From: Artemia franciscana
Lineage: Eukaryota; Arthropoda; Branchiopoda; Anostraca; Artemiidae
Direction of reading: 5' to 3'
Length of the DNA: 64,000 bases
Assembly (NCBI RefSeq): GCF_032884065.1
Contig: NW_027062961.1
Span: forward strand, 39,410 to 103,409
The notes under the pieces were generated by a model, which did not search any database, was not told the DNA's origin, and saw only the letters and a list, made by a program, of their open reading frames with translations. Both the position numbers and the translations under genes were made by a program. Shown here piece after piece: positions 49,922-62,487 of the stretch (positions are counted from its first letter, which is position 1; the number at the start of each line of letters is the position of its first letter).

Positions 49922-51367
49922 TCAAACAATTCGTGGTAACGAGTAAGGCGCGACCCAGCTCAATAGTAACCGAAACTCTAAAAACGGAATTTTAATATTA
50001 ATAGCTACATCAAAAGAATTGCATTTTAATGCTGATTTTAAATATATAAATTTCATCAAGTTTAGTCTTACCCGTCAAAAGTTACGAGCCTGAGAAAATG
50101 TACCTTATTTTAGAAAATAGGGGGAAACACCCCCTAAAAGTCACAGTATCTTAACAAAAATCACACCATCAGATTCAGCATATCAGAGAATTCTGTTATA
50201 AGTTTCAAGCTCCTATCTACAAAAATGTGGAATTTTGAGTTGTTTTTTTTTTGCCAGAAAACAGATCACGGATGCGTGTTTATTTGTTTGTTTCTTTGTT
50301 TCTTTTTGTTTTTTTCAGGGGTGATCGTATCGACCCAGCGGTTCTAGAATGTCGTGAGAGGGATCATTATAGCAGAAATTAACCGTTTATTAAATTAACA
50401 GGCATTTAACAGGGTTATGTGGGAGGATCTTTCCAATGAGGAATTTTTATGAGGGAAGAGAATTTCCATGAAGGGGGTGCAGGATTTTCTAGCACTATTT
50501 AAAAAAAAATAGGAAATAAATATTTTTTTTCAGTTGGAAGTAATAAGCAGCATTGAAACTTAAAACTAACATAAAATATTACACATATAAGGGGGTTCGT
50601 CTCCTCCACAATACCATGCTCTTTACGCTAAAGTATTTTTAGTACTTTAGACTATTTATTCCACGGCCTTTGTGACTCAGGGGTAATTCTTATATATTGG
50701 GACAAAATTCAACCTTTAGTATAAAGAGCAAGGTATTGACGAGTGGGCGAACCTCCTCATATATCTATACGTAATAAAAATTCACAAATATAGAAGTTCG
50801 TTGCGTAAGTTAATTGGTAAGGTACATGTGTTTATTACTAACAAAAACGTTCGCAAAAAAATCAAAAAAAAATCTAGTTGTGTTTTTAAGTAACAAAAAA
50901 ATTCGAGGGCAACTTGGCCTCCTCCTCACTGTTTTTTTTTTATTAAAATCGTCCGATCAAGACTATGAGAAAGCCATTTAGCAAAAAAGAAAATTAATAT
51001 GCAAATTTGGTTTTTCATGTGCGGTGAGCCAAAATCAGAACAAACATTAATTCAAAAACATTCAGAAATTGAATAAAAAAACAAGTTTTTTTTAACTGCA
51101 AGTAGGAGCGACATTAAAACTTAAAACGAACAGAAATTATTCCGTATATGTAAGGGGTTGTCCCCTCTTCAACGCCTCGCTCTTTATGCTAAAGTTTTTA
51201 ATAGTTTTAAAAAGCAGAGTTGTAACAAAGAGTCAAACTTCAGCATAAAGAGCAGGGCGTGGAGGAGGGACAACCTCTTTCATATACGGGATAATTTCTG
51301 TTCGTTTTAAGTGTTAATGTCTCTCCTTTATAGCAGTTAAAAAAAAACTTGTTTTTTTTTATTTAAT
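49922..51367 (-). mobile_element. PAL repeat copy 9
   Basis: Minus-orientation copy from TCAAACAATTCGTGGTAACGA to CTTGTTTTTTTTTATTTAAT, with an internal deletion near 50385-50410. Both arms (about 51078-51195 and 51236-51357) share copy-specific TTTATGCT / AGCATAAA and TTGTCCC / GGGACAA. Confidence 0.82.
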
Positions 51368-51689
51368 CACATAAAGTGTCGAAGAGCTATGATATTGTCA
51401 GTATTTTGGAGGAGTTGCACATATAAAAAAAAATCAACTATTTATGAGTTATTGTGCTACATAAAGCATATAAAGATTTTAGAAGCCTGCAGGACATCAA
51501 AGAATTTAAAATATCCTGTTAATATAATTTCAAAAAATTCGTATTAATGCAATTTTTCTTCCACAATTGTAGATTTCTACAATGAAACATACCATCATAT
51601 CTGAAAAAACAACCTCTCAAAAATTGCGTGTGTTGTACCATTTTCTATATGAAGATGCAGTTTTTGCCAAAAATTGCACTTTCATTTTG

Positions 51690-52640
51690 ATATTTTAATT
51701 TGTCACTTAAAAAAGGATTAGATTTTGTGATTTATTTTCAAAAGAGCTCTCTCCAATCATTATATGACCACTGGTTTGTTACGATCAGCACTGAGGAAAA
51801 GGGCGACACATCGCTGCTTCCCATGCGGAAAAGGGATTTTCCTTGTTGTTCAAGATGTGGGGCTGTTGCTCTCTTAGACAGGGTCTTGTCAATTGTGATC
51901 CAATGGTGCGGTTTTTATTTCGGTCTGATACCTTTTTGGAAGGGTTTCAGGCTTATTTTTTATTTACCTTGAATTCGTTTTCCCGATAAGCTTTTACCAT
52001 TAAAATTAGCTGAAATAACAGTCGCCATTCCCGAACCAGCTTCAAGTGGTGATTTTTCCTCTCTTAATTATTTTGTTTTTCATAAAACGCCTTTTTAAAC
52101 TCTCGGTTAGACTACTATTTGGTGTGGTTCACTCTTTGCCGGGTTGCAGCCACGGCTGCAACCCGATAGAACCCAAAAGAACCCAAAGATAATCAGGATG
52201 TATCTAACTTTAGCTACATAATTATGTTAACTATGTAATGCAAGACCTGTTGTCAAATATGCTATATACTGCTGTACTATATTATTCATTCTATATTATA
52301 TTATATTCTATGTTATATTATTTATTCTATGTACTATATATTATTAATTCAACACAATTTATATACAGCTTTTCTATAGTTTTCGGTCGATAAACTCTCT
52401 CAGAACTTTTATTTTGGCCCTGTTTGATCAAAACTGTGTTTTCTGACAGACTGGAAATATTGCTAGTTTCCAAATACACCGTATTCCAATATTCTACGGC
52501 CACTGGTTTGATACGACCACACTCGATGAAGAAACGGAATAAAAAAAAAAATGAAAACACATCAGTACTACCCATGCAAAAATGTGATTTTCCTCCTTGT
52601 TCAAGATAGGGGACTTTAAGTCTCTAGTTTAGTGTGTTCA
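51690..52640 (+). repeat. Two ancient diverged repeat blocks
   Basis: 51752-51880 and 52487-52615 share ACCACTGGTTTG.TACGA, CCATGC..AAA and GATTTTCCT.GTTCAAGAT. Their order of landmarks (ACCACTGG, TACGATC, A-rich stretch) resembles the right half of PAL, so they may be very old relatives. Confidence 0.5.
52140..52165. repeat. Small perfect GC-rich palindrome
   Basis: CGGGTTGCAGCC, two bases, GGCTGCAACCCG: 12-bp perfect arms in AT-rich surroundings. Confidence 0.9.
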
Positions 52641-52712
52641 ACAATGGCAATTTCAATACTGTACTTTTTGCGATTTGACGCCTCATTTGAGGGATTCCAG
52701 CTCTTCTCTGAG

Positions 52713-54172
52713 ATTAAATGAAAAAAAGTTTTTTTTTTAAGTAAAAGAAAGGAGCGACATTAAAACTTAAGACGAACAGAAATTACTCCGTGTATGAAAG
52801 GGGCTGTTCCCTCATCAACGCAGTCTTTACACTAAAGTTTGACCCTTTCTCTCAATTCTACTTTATAAAGCAGTAAAAAACTTTAGCGTAAAGAGTGGGG
52901 TGTTAAAGAGGGAACACCCCTTTTATACACGGAGCAATCTCTGTTCGTTTTAAGTTTTAATGTCGCTCCTTACAATCACTTAAAAAAACTTGTTTTTTTA
53001 TTTAATTTCTGAACGTTTTTGAATTAACGCATGTTTTGATTTCGGCTCTCTGCAAATGAATGATTAAAACAAAATTTGCATATATATTCTTTTGCTAAAT
53101 AGCTTTTTCTTAGTTTTGATCGAACGAAAAGTGGTGGGGGAGGAGGCCTAGATGTCCTCCAATTTTTCAGGTTACTTGACAAGGTAACTAGAACTTTTAA
53201 TTTTTAACGAACGTTTCTATTAGTAAAAAGTATACGTAGTTTGCGAATTAACTTTCGTAACAAACTTCTATATTCGTATATTTTTACTATTTACATGAGA
53301 GGGTTTGCCCCCTCGTTAATACCTCGCTCTTTACACTAAAGCTTAAATTGTGTCCCAATTCTTTAAGAATGACCCCTGATCACAAAGGCCGTTGAATAAA
53401 TAGTTGAAATTACTAAAAATAGTTTAGCGTAAAGAGCGAGGTATTTAGGAGATGACCCTCTCATGTCCGTAATAATCTCTGTTCATTTTAAGTTTTGATG
53501 CTGCTCCCTACCTTCAGTTGAATAAACTTTTCATACTTTTATTGTTTTTATTTTTAGTAATTCTAAGAAATCCTGCGCCCCCTTCATGGAATTTCTCTTC
53601 CCCATGACAAATTCCTTCAAGGAACGATCCTCTAGCGTAGCCCCCTCCCTCAAACCTCACCCACCAACAAAAAATCCCCTGAAAACGTCTGTACACTTCC
53701 CAATAATCATTACTGTATGTAAACACTGTTCAAAGTTTGTAACCTGCAGCCCCTCCCCCCGGACTCTGGGGGAGTAAGTCATCCCCAAAAACATAGCTAT
53801 TGGGTTTCTCGACTCTGCTGAACAAAATGGCTATCTCGAAATTTTGACCCGTTGATTTTGGGTAAAAATGAGCGTGGGAGGGGACCTATGTACCCTCCAA
53901 ATTGTGGTTACTTAAAAAGGGCACTAGAACTTTTAATTTCCGTTAGAATGAGCCATCTCAGGACATTCTAAGACCACTTGGTCGATACGATCATCCTGGG
54001 AAAAAAAACAAATAAACACGTACCCGTGAATGGTCTTCAGGCAAAAAATGCGAAGTTTCACATTTTCGTAGATAGGAGCTGGAAACTCACACCGTAGGGG
54101 TCTCATACGCTGGATGCGATGGTGTGGTGTTCGTGTTCGAAGCTTAAAACTTCTACAGTAGAATTGCTTGGG
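52713..54172 (+). mobile_element. PAL repeat copy 10 (3' end rearranged)
   Basis: Plus-orientation copy with the palindrome (about 52718-52838 and 52882-53000) and the central region. The right end is truncated: after GATGGTGTGGTGTTCGTG a short stretch resembling an upstream part (AAAACTTCTACAGTAG) is repeated, and the terminal hairpin is missing. Confidence 0.78.
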
Positions 54173-55199
54173 GGCTTAGGGGGGACTAGCTGACACTCAT
54201 CGTGTTACTATGGTGCGTAGCGCCACAGCAACGCGTGGTAGGGAACGGACAAGGTATATGCTACCTCAGTATGAGACTTCTCTGGCCTCTATAGGTGATT
54301 CATGTAAACCATTAGTACCGTCCCACCAAAGATTTTGGAGTGAACATGAGTGATAGTTAATCAAACAAATTATATTTATGATTACGAGGGTAGTTTTTTT
54401 CACCTGATTTCTCTTCTAAATTGTCCCTAAATAGGTAATACCTAGTTTGAATCTGATTTTTCATATTTGAATCCTGCGCCTAGACATTTTTTTTTTTTTA
54501 GACAAGGAGATAAAAGACAATTTTTCTTACACAAAGAAACTTGTGAAAATCCATCAAAATCTATTTATATGCATTTTTGTAAGATTTTTACGGGTTAGAC
54601 AGAAATTGGGGGGGGGGGTCAACCTCAACTGTCTTATACCTGTTCAGTGGAATTTATTTTTGGGAGGAGGGGGGGGGTAAACAAAGACATTTGTCAAAAT
54701 TCTATGACATTTGACAGAAAAGTTATTGTACAAAAATATTTATTTTGAACCTGGCTATGTAGAAATTTATTAAATGTATTTTCGCCAAAAAATTAAATTG
54801 GGATCATCTTCCTGCTCACAACAAAAGAAGGTGCATACTGTTTTCGTATTTTTAAAAGGAAGCTACAGAATGGTTTCTAAACTTTTTGCAGGAATTTTAT
54901 TTCTTAGGAATTAAGAACACAAAGTCTTTAGAATTTACTATTATGTAGTAGTGCCAATTCACAAAGAGGTAAGGTAATGGCAAGGAATTCTTAGATTTTT
55001 AAATGAAGACAAAAAACCACAGGTGTTTTTAAAAATCGAAGGAGACAGGCCTTTCAATTTCTAGCGAGGTTATAATAAAGGTATTTTTCAAAATCCAAAG
55101 AAGCATTTGCCACCCCCCCCCCTTCATATGGCCCCAATTGTTGCTGCAGTTGAATAAATAGATTCATTTTGTAATGTAGTGCCTAAAATTATGCTTGGC
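54173..55199. other. No gene recognised
   Basis: AT-rich DNA with G homopolymers near 54608 and 54670. Nothing coding or clearly repeated seen. Confidence 0.4.
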
Positions 55200-55565
55200 A
55201 GTATAGGCACACATTCTCCCTGTGAAAAATGCCCACAAAAAAGTCTGTATGCTTCCCAATAACAAATACTATATGTAAACAGTGAGTGAATTTCATAATT
55301 TTAAACTTTTTTCCCAGGGCCTGCGGACGGGGTCATGTCATCCCCAGAGGTATTGGACCTTTCAACTATGCAAAACAAAATGGATGTCTCAATATTTTGA
55401 TGGCCATTGTTCTAATCAATATTTTGATGGCCATCTTCTAAGGCCATTGTTTTGGCAAGATCACCCGGTAAAAAAAAAAAAATCAGCATGCATCCATGAT
55501 CTTCCTTGTGGCAAAAAAAGAACACAGAGTTCTACGTTTTAATAGATGGGAGCTTGCAAGGTTTC
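55200..55565 (+). mobile_element. PAL-derived fragment (old)
   Basis: Matches the right-central PAL landmarks in order: TGCTTCCCAATAACAAATACTATATGTAA, a CCAGGGCCTG..CGGGGTCA block, CAAAATGGATGTCTCAATATTTTGAT, AAGATCACCC, and GGGAGCTTG. Contains a local duplication of AATATTTTGATGGCCAT (55402-55435). No ends preserved. Confidence 0.6.
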
Positions 55566-56559
55566 AGTCATTTCGCGTAAATTGAAGTGTTATTGGGCTA
55601 GTTAGTTTAGCTGATTTTTCAGTAGGCGTATATTTGAGTTTATGTGTAAAGATAGGTGTAAAAACAATTATAAATGTCCGACTATTATCGAAGAAACAGC
55701 ACACGCATGAGGTGTTGGAGTCGGGTCCCCTCCAGAGCCAAAGTATTATCCTATAATTTCCATTTATTTGCCTGTCTTTATTTTGAAGAATCCCCCTCCC
55801 TTCAAATAAATATATGCGTACGTGTTTGGACTCCAGTAATTTATTATCATCAAAGCTTATTAAATTATAGTTGGGATAAATGCAGAAGAATGTGTTTATA
55901 TTCGGCAATTTGTCATTCTAGACCCGTGCCGAGATGAGAGGAAATCATGATAAAGACTAATCTTTATTTAATATGCTACCGGAGGTTCTCGGTACAGGGG
56001 GCCTGAGTTTCACTCATGCTGTGATTTGATCGACTGTGGTATTTGAATTCATTATAGATGTTCATATACAGTTTAATTGGTTATTAAATATTTAGCTTTT
56101 TCATCTATCAAATGCTAATTAATTGATTGACGTCTGGCTAAAATCAGATAGCTTTTATGTTGTTTAATTTGGTTTCAATCTTCCAAAAACTCTTTCAGTT
56201 TTAATGTTTGTTTTAGACAATAATTGCTGCTTTGATCCTATTTTTTAAGTCTCATTATATAAAGTAATTCACTATATGTCATAAATTTTTAACATTAAAC
56301 TATTCCTCTGCTTAACCCTGATGGACGCTTAAATTCATCGGAAAAAACAAACAATAAAATTTTTGCAAGCCCTGATTTACATTTCAGTCTTGCTTTAGAA
56401 CGCTTGAGAACTCAAATGAAATAAACCAAATCTGAGCTGACCACAGGCGTACTATATAGACGAGGAGGAGGCAAAGTTGCATTCTAAGGTTTATCCCCCC
56501 CCTAGATTTGGAAAGTTTCCTTTTTTAGTGTTTTCAAAACAATATGAAAATACATTATC

Positions 56560-56860
56560 TCAGTATAAGGGTGTTGCCACCCCTCAATCACTTGCTCTCC
56601 ACCTTAAAGTTTTAAAATTTTTCACGTGACAATTAGAGAGTGAAAGATCCTACTCAAATATTATAGTTTGTAACCGAAAAATTCTGGTCAGCTAGCTACA
56701 TTTGTTGAGTTCTAACAGATTGTGAAACACAGGTTAACCTTAGCGTCACGAGAAGGGAAGGGTTGATGAGGTAGCAGCCCCTCTCATGTTTAAAACCGTT
56801 AATTTTCACTTCTAATTCTAATATCGTTTAATTTTCATTAAAAAAATTTCCTTTAAATAT
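56560..56860 (+). mobile_element. PAL-derived left-end fragment (old)
   Basis: Degraded match to the palindrome region: CACTTGCTCTCCACCTTAAAG, then TTAGCGTCACGAGAAGGGAAGGGTTGATGAGGTAGCAGCCCCT and TAATATCGTTTAATTTTCATTAAAAAAA. Old copy; ends not definable. Confidence 0.5.
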
Positions 56861-57239
56861 TTGTTCTGTATGCAATATGTAAGGCGTGTTAATTTCGCAT
56901 GAAACGGTCCACAACGTCAATCTCCCCCCTCTATGATATATTTTCGCTTTTCTTTTCCAGTCACAATGTTTCAATATTAGATGTCGCATTAATACGATAG
57001 TATAAAATTTGCTTATAAAAGATTTTTCTTGTCTCTTAGATCGGCAGTGCGCAATTAAAAGAATTTTCTAATGAACCATCTGTGTGTTCTCCAACCATTA
57101 AAATCACCCATAAATTTAATCAATTTATTTTATTTACTGGACGGACATTCTGTAAGTCAAATTTTCCGAGAATGGAACGGATGTTCCGAGCAAAATTCTC
57201 TGAGGGGGGGGGGGTCTGAAATGATTTGCAGGTTAAAAA

Positions 57240-57870
<631 letters not shown>

Positions 57871-59420
57871 ATTGATTGAGTTTAAATTTAATGAGCTTTG
57901 AAATGATTGAGCAAAATTAATTGAGCTACCTATGGGAGTACCTTTATCCGGGCTACTGGCAGTATTGCAGTATTTCGTATTTCCGGATATATTTAGGATT
58001 AAACCTCTTGTACAGAGTTGTCAGACGTATTGAATTTTATGGTGCAAGATCAAACCTCTTTTCGAGCTGTTTTTTTTTTTTTTTTTTTAAATTAAATGTT
58101 CTTGTCCAAATAAATTTTGAACATTAACTTCAAACATAATATTTTTTTCATTTTCTATTGACAAATGTTACTTCTTACTTTTGGTTCATTATCATGGCGT
58201 TTTTATGTACTACAATTTTTCTTTTTTCATTTTAAATCCAAAAATAAAAACTACTCTTAATAATACTTTTCTTTTCACTCTTCTGTAGAGTTAAGAATAT
58301 ATAAAATACGCTCCTTGTTCTCGACCAGAAAATTTACTCCTTCCTTCAATCACTACTTTGTTATTTAATTATGTATTGTAAGGTCTTTTTAAGAGATTTG
58401 ATTCGTTTTGACGTTCATTTTATAAATAGCCGTTATAAATATTCTCTGCGTAACAATATGGAGCAAACAACAGCGACTAGACTTGCAATTACGATAGTGA
58501 TAAGATTTGTGAAAGACACGCTAATTAAGAAATGCACACTAATTCTAGCTAGTCTCACATAGGGGCTTAATATTTCGGCTACACTGTCTTCTAAATGTCA
58601 ATAAATGGTTTTGAAAGGTTAACTCCGCATGGAGGCCACTGCAATTCAATATGCAGCTAAAAAAAACGCTTGTATCGAATAAATTAGCATAGTTGTTTCT
58701 CCGCGCAGAGAGAGTGAATTTCAATCAGGGTTTTTTCTTGCGTTTTAAACACAGACAAATAAAAGAGCAATATAAAAACAATACTTGTCTATTATCTAAA
58801 ACACACTCGAGAAGTGAAGTTTAGTTAATGGCAATGGAAAAAATATGATGAAAATAGAATAGGGTAATTTATTAGCAGAGTTGTGAAAACTACAACTGGG
58901 AACTATGCTCCCAGAACGCAGTGTTACAGTTCCAAAAATATTGCTTCTTGTAAGAGTAAAAAGTCATGGTGTGTCCATTAACACAGTGTTTTGTTTTGGG
59001 CAACAACCCCTTATCCTGGAAAAATATTATTGCCTATATTGGAAAAATTTGGTGTTTGGCAAATCCCAAATCTTAATTTGAACATCCATGGTGAGACACT
59101 ATATTCTATTATTGCTCAAAGGAAACCTACCCGTGTACTCAAGAATTGCCTTAATAATGAACTAAAATGAACTAGGTTAAGAATCGTGTTAATAATGAAC
59201 TTTTCATTGTCTTTGGGACAGACAGCCAACGCCTAAGGTCCCAATTTAATAATTCACAAATGATCTTTACAATTTTTCTAATATAGTATCCTTCTTTCAT
59301 TAGATTTTATTTTCCCCAAACTTCACTTCTCAAGTGTGTTTTATATAATAGACAAGTACCAATAAAACAAATAATAAATCACATATGCACAATAATTATA
59401 TACAAGACACATTTACTGTA
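57871..59420. other. No gene recognised
   Basis: AT-rich DNA with short open frames only. No PAL copy or transposase motif seen. Confidence 0.45.
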
Positions 59421-59904
59421 AATTAAATAAAAAAATAAGTTTTTTAACTGGAAATAAGGAGCGGCATTAGCTCTGCGCTAAAGTTTGACTCTTTCTCTCA
59501 TATATACTTTTTAAAACAGTGAAAAACTTTAGCGTAAAGAGCGGGACGTTGAGGAGGGAACAGCCCCTTTCATATACGGAGTAATTTCTGTTCGTTTTAA
59601 TTTTTAAAGTCGCTTCTTACTTTCAGTTAAAAAAAAAAACTTGGTTTTTTATATTTAATTTCTGAACGTTTTTGAATTAATGCAATGTTTTGATTTTGGC
59701 TCTCCGCACGTGAATACTTAGAACGAAATTTGCATTTTTTTTTTTTTTTTTTTTTTTTTTTTGGCCAAATGACTTTTTCTTAGTTTTGATCGGACGATTT
59801 TGATAAAAAAGAAGAAGGAGAGGAGACTTAGTTGCCCTTCAATCTTTTGGTTACTTAAAAAGGAAACTAGAACTTTTAATTTCTTGCGAACGTTTTTATT
59901 AATA

Positions 59905-61749
59905 AATTAAATAAAAAAAACAAGTTTTTTTAACTGAAAGTAAGGAGCAAAATTAAAGCTTAAAACGTACAGAAATTACTTCGTATATGAAAGGGGCTGC
60001 TTCCTCGCCAACATCCCGCTCTCGACGCTAAAGTTTGACTCTTTCTCTCAACTCTTCTTTTTAAAACAGTAAAAAACTTTAGCGTAAAGAGCGGGATGTT
60101 GGTGAGGAAGCAGCCCCTTCCATATACGAAGTAATTACTGTTCGTTTTAAGTTTTAATTTTGCTCCTTACTTTCAGTTAAAAAAACTTTTTTTTTTATTT
60201 AATTTCTGAACGTTTTTCAATCAATGCATGTTTTGATTTTGGCTCTCCGCAGAGGAATAATTTAGCATAACGAAAATATACTCTACGAACATATAGTTTC
60301 TGAGGTTCAGTAAAAAACTGCCAAACCAGACAAAGAGAAAGGAGATGACGTACAACTAGGCTATTATAAATTTTCGCAAGATTTAATTTATCAATGTGTT
60401 TAATATTAGATACTTTTTTGCTAAATGACTTTCTCATAATTTTGATTGAATGATTTTGAGAAAAAAGAGCGGGGGAGGAAGCCTAGTTGCCCTTCGATTT
60501 TTTGGTTAATTAAGATAAAGGCAACTAGAACTTTTAATTTTTTACGAATCCTTTTTTTTAGTAAAAGATATACATAACTTATAAATTAGCTTACGTAAAG
60601 AAGTTTTGTATTCTCATGTTTTTATTACATATATGAGGGGGTTCGCCCCCTCGTCAGTACCTCGCTCTTTACACTAAAGCTTAGATTTTGTCCCAATTCA
60701 TTAAGAATGACCCCTGAATCACCAAAGCCGTAAAATAAATAGTTGAAATTACTAAAAATACTTTAGCGTAAAGATCGGGGTATTAGGAGGAGGTGAGCTC
60801 CTCATATGGGTAATAATTTCCGTTCGTTTTAAGTTTTAATGCTGCTCTTTACTTCCAGCTGAAAAAAACTTTTTCATATTTCTTTTTTCATTGTTTTTTT
60901 AATAATGCTAGTAAATCCTGCACTCCCTTCATGGAAATTTTCTTCTACCATGACAAATTCCTTGATGGAAAGCTCCCCCAGCCTATCCCCCTATTCTCAA
61001 CCCCTCCCCCCAACCAAAAAATCCTACTGAAAACGCCTACACACTTCCCAATAACCATTACTATATGTAAGCACTGGTCAAATTTTGTAACTTGTAGCCC
61101 CTCCCCCAGGGACTGTGGGGGAGTAAGTCATCCCAAAGACATAGTTTTTATGGTTTTTGACTATGCTGAACAAAATGGCTATCTCAAAATTTTGATCCGT
61201 TGACTTTAGGAAAAACATGAGCGTGGGAGGGGGCCTAGATGCCCTCCAATTTTTTGGTCAATTAAAAAGGGCACTAGAACTTTTCATTTCCGTTAGAATG
61301 AGCCCTCTTGCTACATTCTAGGACCACTTGGTCGATACGATGACCCCTGGGAAAAAAAATAACAAAAACAAAAAAAAAAAAACAAATAAACACGCACCCG
61401 TGATTTGTCTTCTGGCAAAAAATACAAAATTCAATATTTTTGTAGATAGGAGCTTGAAACTTCTACAGTAGGATTCTCTGAGACGCTGAATCTGATGGTG
61501 TCATTTTCGTTAAGATCCTACGACTTTTAGGGGGTGTTTCCCCCTATTTTCCTAAATAAGGCTAATTTTCTCAGGCTCGTAACTTTTGATGGGTACGACT
61601 GAACTTGATGAAACTTATATAGTTAAAATCAGCATTAAAATGCGATTCTTTTGATGTAGCTATTGATATCAAAATTCAATTTTTTAGAGTTTTGGTTACT
61701 ATTGAGCCGGATCGCTCCTTAGTACAGTTCGTTACCATGAACTGTTTGA
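59905..61749 (+). mobile_element. PAL repeat copy 12 (full length, nested in copy 11)
   Basis: Complete copy from ATTAAATAAAAAAAACAAG to GTTCGTTACCATGAACTG TTTGA. Palindrome arms about 59913-60033 and 60075-60192 share copy-specific AACATCCCGCTC / GAGCGGGATGTT and GCAAAATTAA / TTAATTTTGC. A foreign ~165 bp segment (60258-60422) interrupts it where other copies have an A/T run. Confidence 0.85.
60258..60422 (-). other. Foreign fragment inside PAL copy 12, possibly LINE-derived
   Basis: Absent from the other PAL copies. The minus strand is open and reads KLNLAKIYNSLVVRHLLSLC then QKLYVRRVYFRYAKLFL, reminiscent of the region after the reverse transcriptase in LINE proteins (SLV..HL...VW......Q+...R). 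The identification is weak. Confidence 0.35.
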
Positions 61750-62487
61750 TGATATACGTAAATTCGGGATTAACTTCTGCAAACTTCTACATTCGTATAT
61801 TTTTATTACGTATATAAGGGGGTTTGCCCCATCTTTAATGCCTTGCTCTTTAAACTAAAACTTAAATTTTGTCCCAATTTTTAAGAATGACCACTGAATC
61901 ACAAAGGCCGTAGAACTAATAGTTGAAAATACTAAAAATACTTTATCGTAAAGAGCAGGTATTTAGGAGGAGATGAACCCCTCATATGCGTAACAATTTC
62001 CGTTCGTTTTCTTTTAATGCTGCTCCTTACTTTCAGCTGAAAAAGCTTTTTCGTATTTATCTTTTTATTGTTTTTCGTTTTAAATAATATCAGAAAATCT
62101 CATGAAGTCTCCTCATTGAAATTCTATCTTCCCATGACAAATTTCTCCTTACCCGTGATCGGTCTTCTGGCAAAAAATACGAAATTCCACATTTTTGTAG
62201 ATAAGAGCTTGAAAATTGTACAGTAGAGTTCTCTGATACGCTGAATGCGATGGTGTGATTTTCGTTAAGATTCTATGACTTTAAGGAGTGTTTCTCCCTA
62301 TTTTCCAAAATAAGGCAAATTTTCTCAGGCTCTGAAGTTTTGATAAATAAGACTAAATTTGATGAAAGTTATATATTTCAAATCAGCTTAAAATTTGGAT
62401 TCTTTTGGTGTATCTATTAGTATCAAAATCCCATTTTTTAAAGTTCCGTTTAATGTTGAGCCGGATCGCTCCTTACTACAATCATTA

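Larger units (their letters stand above)
59421..62487 (+). mobile_element. PAL repeat copy 11 (outer, split by copy 12)
   Basis: Left part 59421-59904 (palindrome with right arm complete and left arm shortened) breaks at CGTTTTTATTAATAAA. Its continuation GATATACGTAAATTCGGG starts at 61750 and runs to about 62487 (GGATCGCTCCTTACTAC). Together they give the normal PAL order, with a deletion in the right-central part. The terminal hairpin is eroded. Confidence 0.82.
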
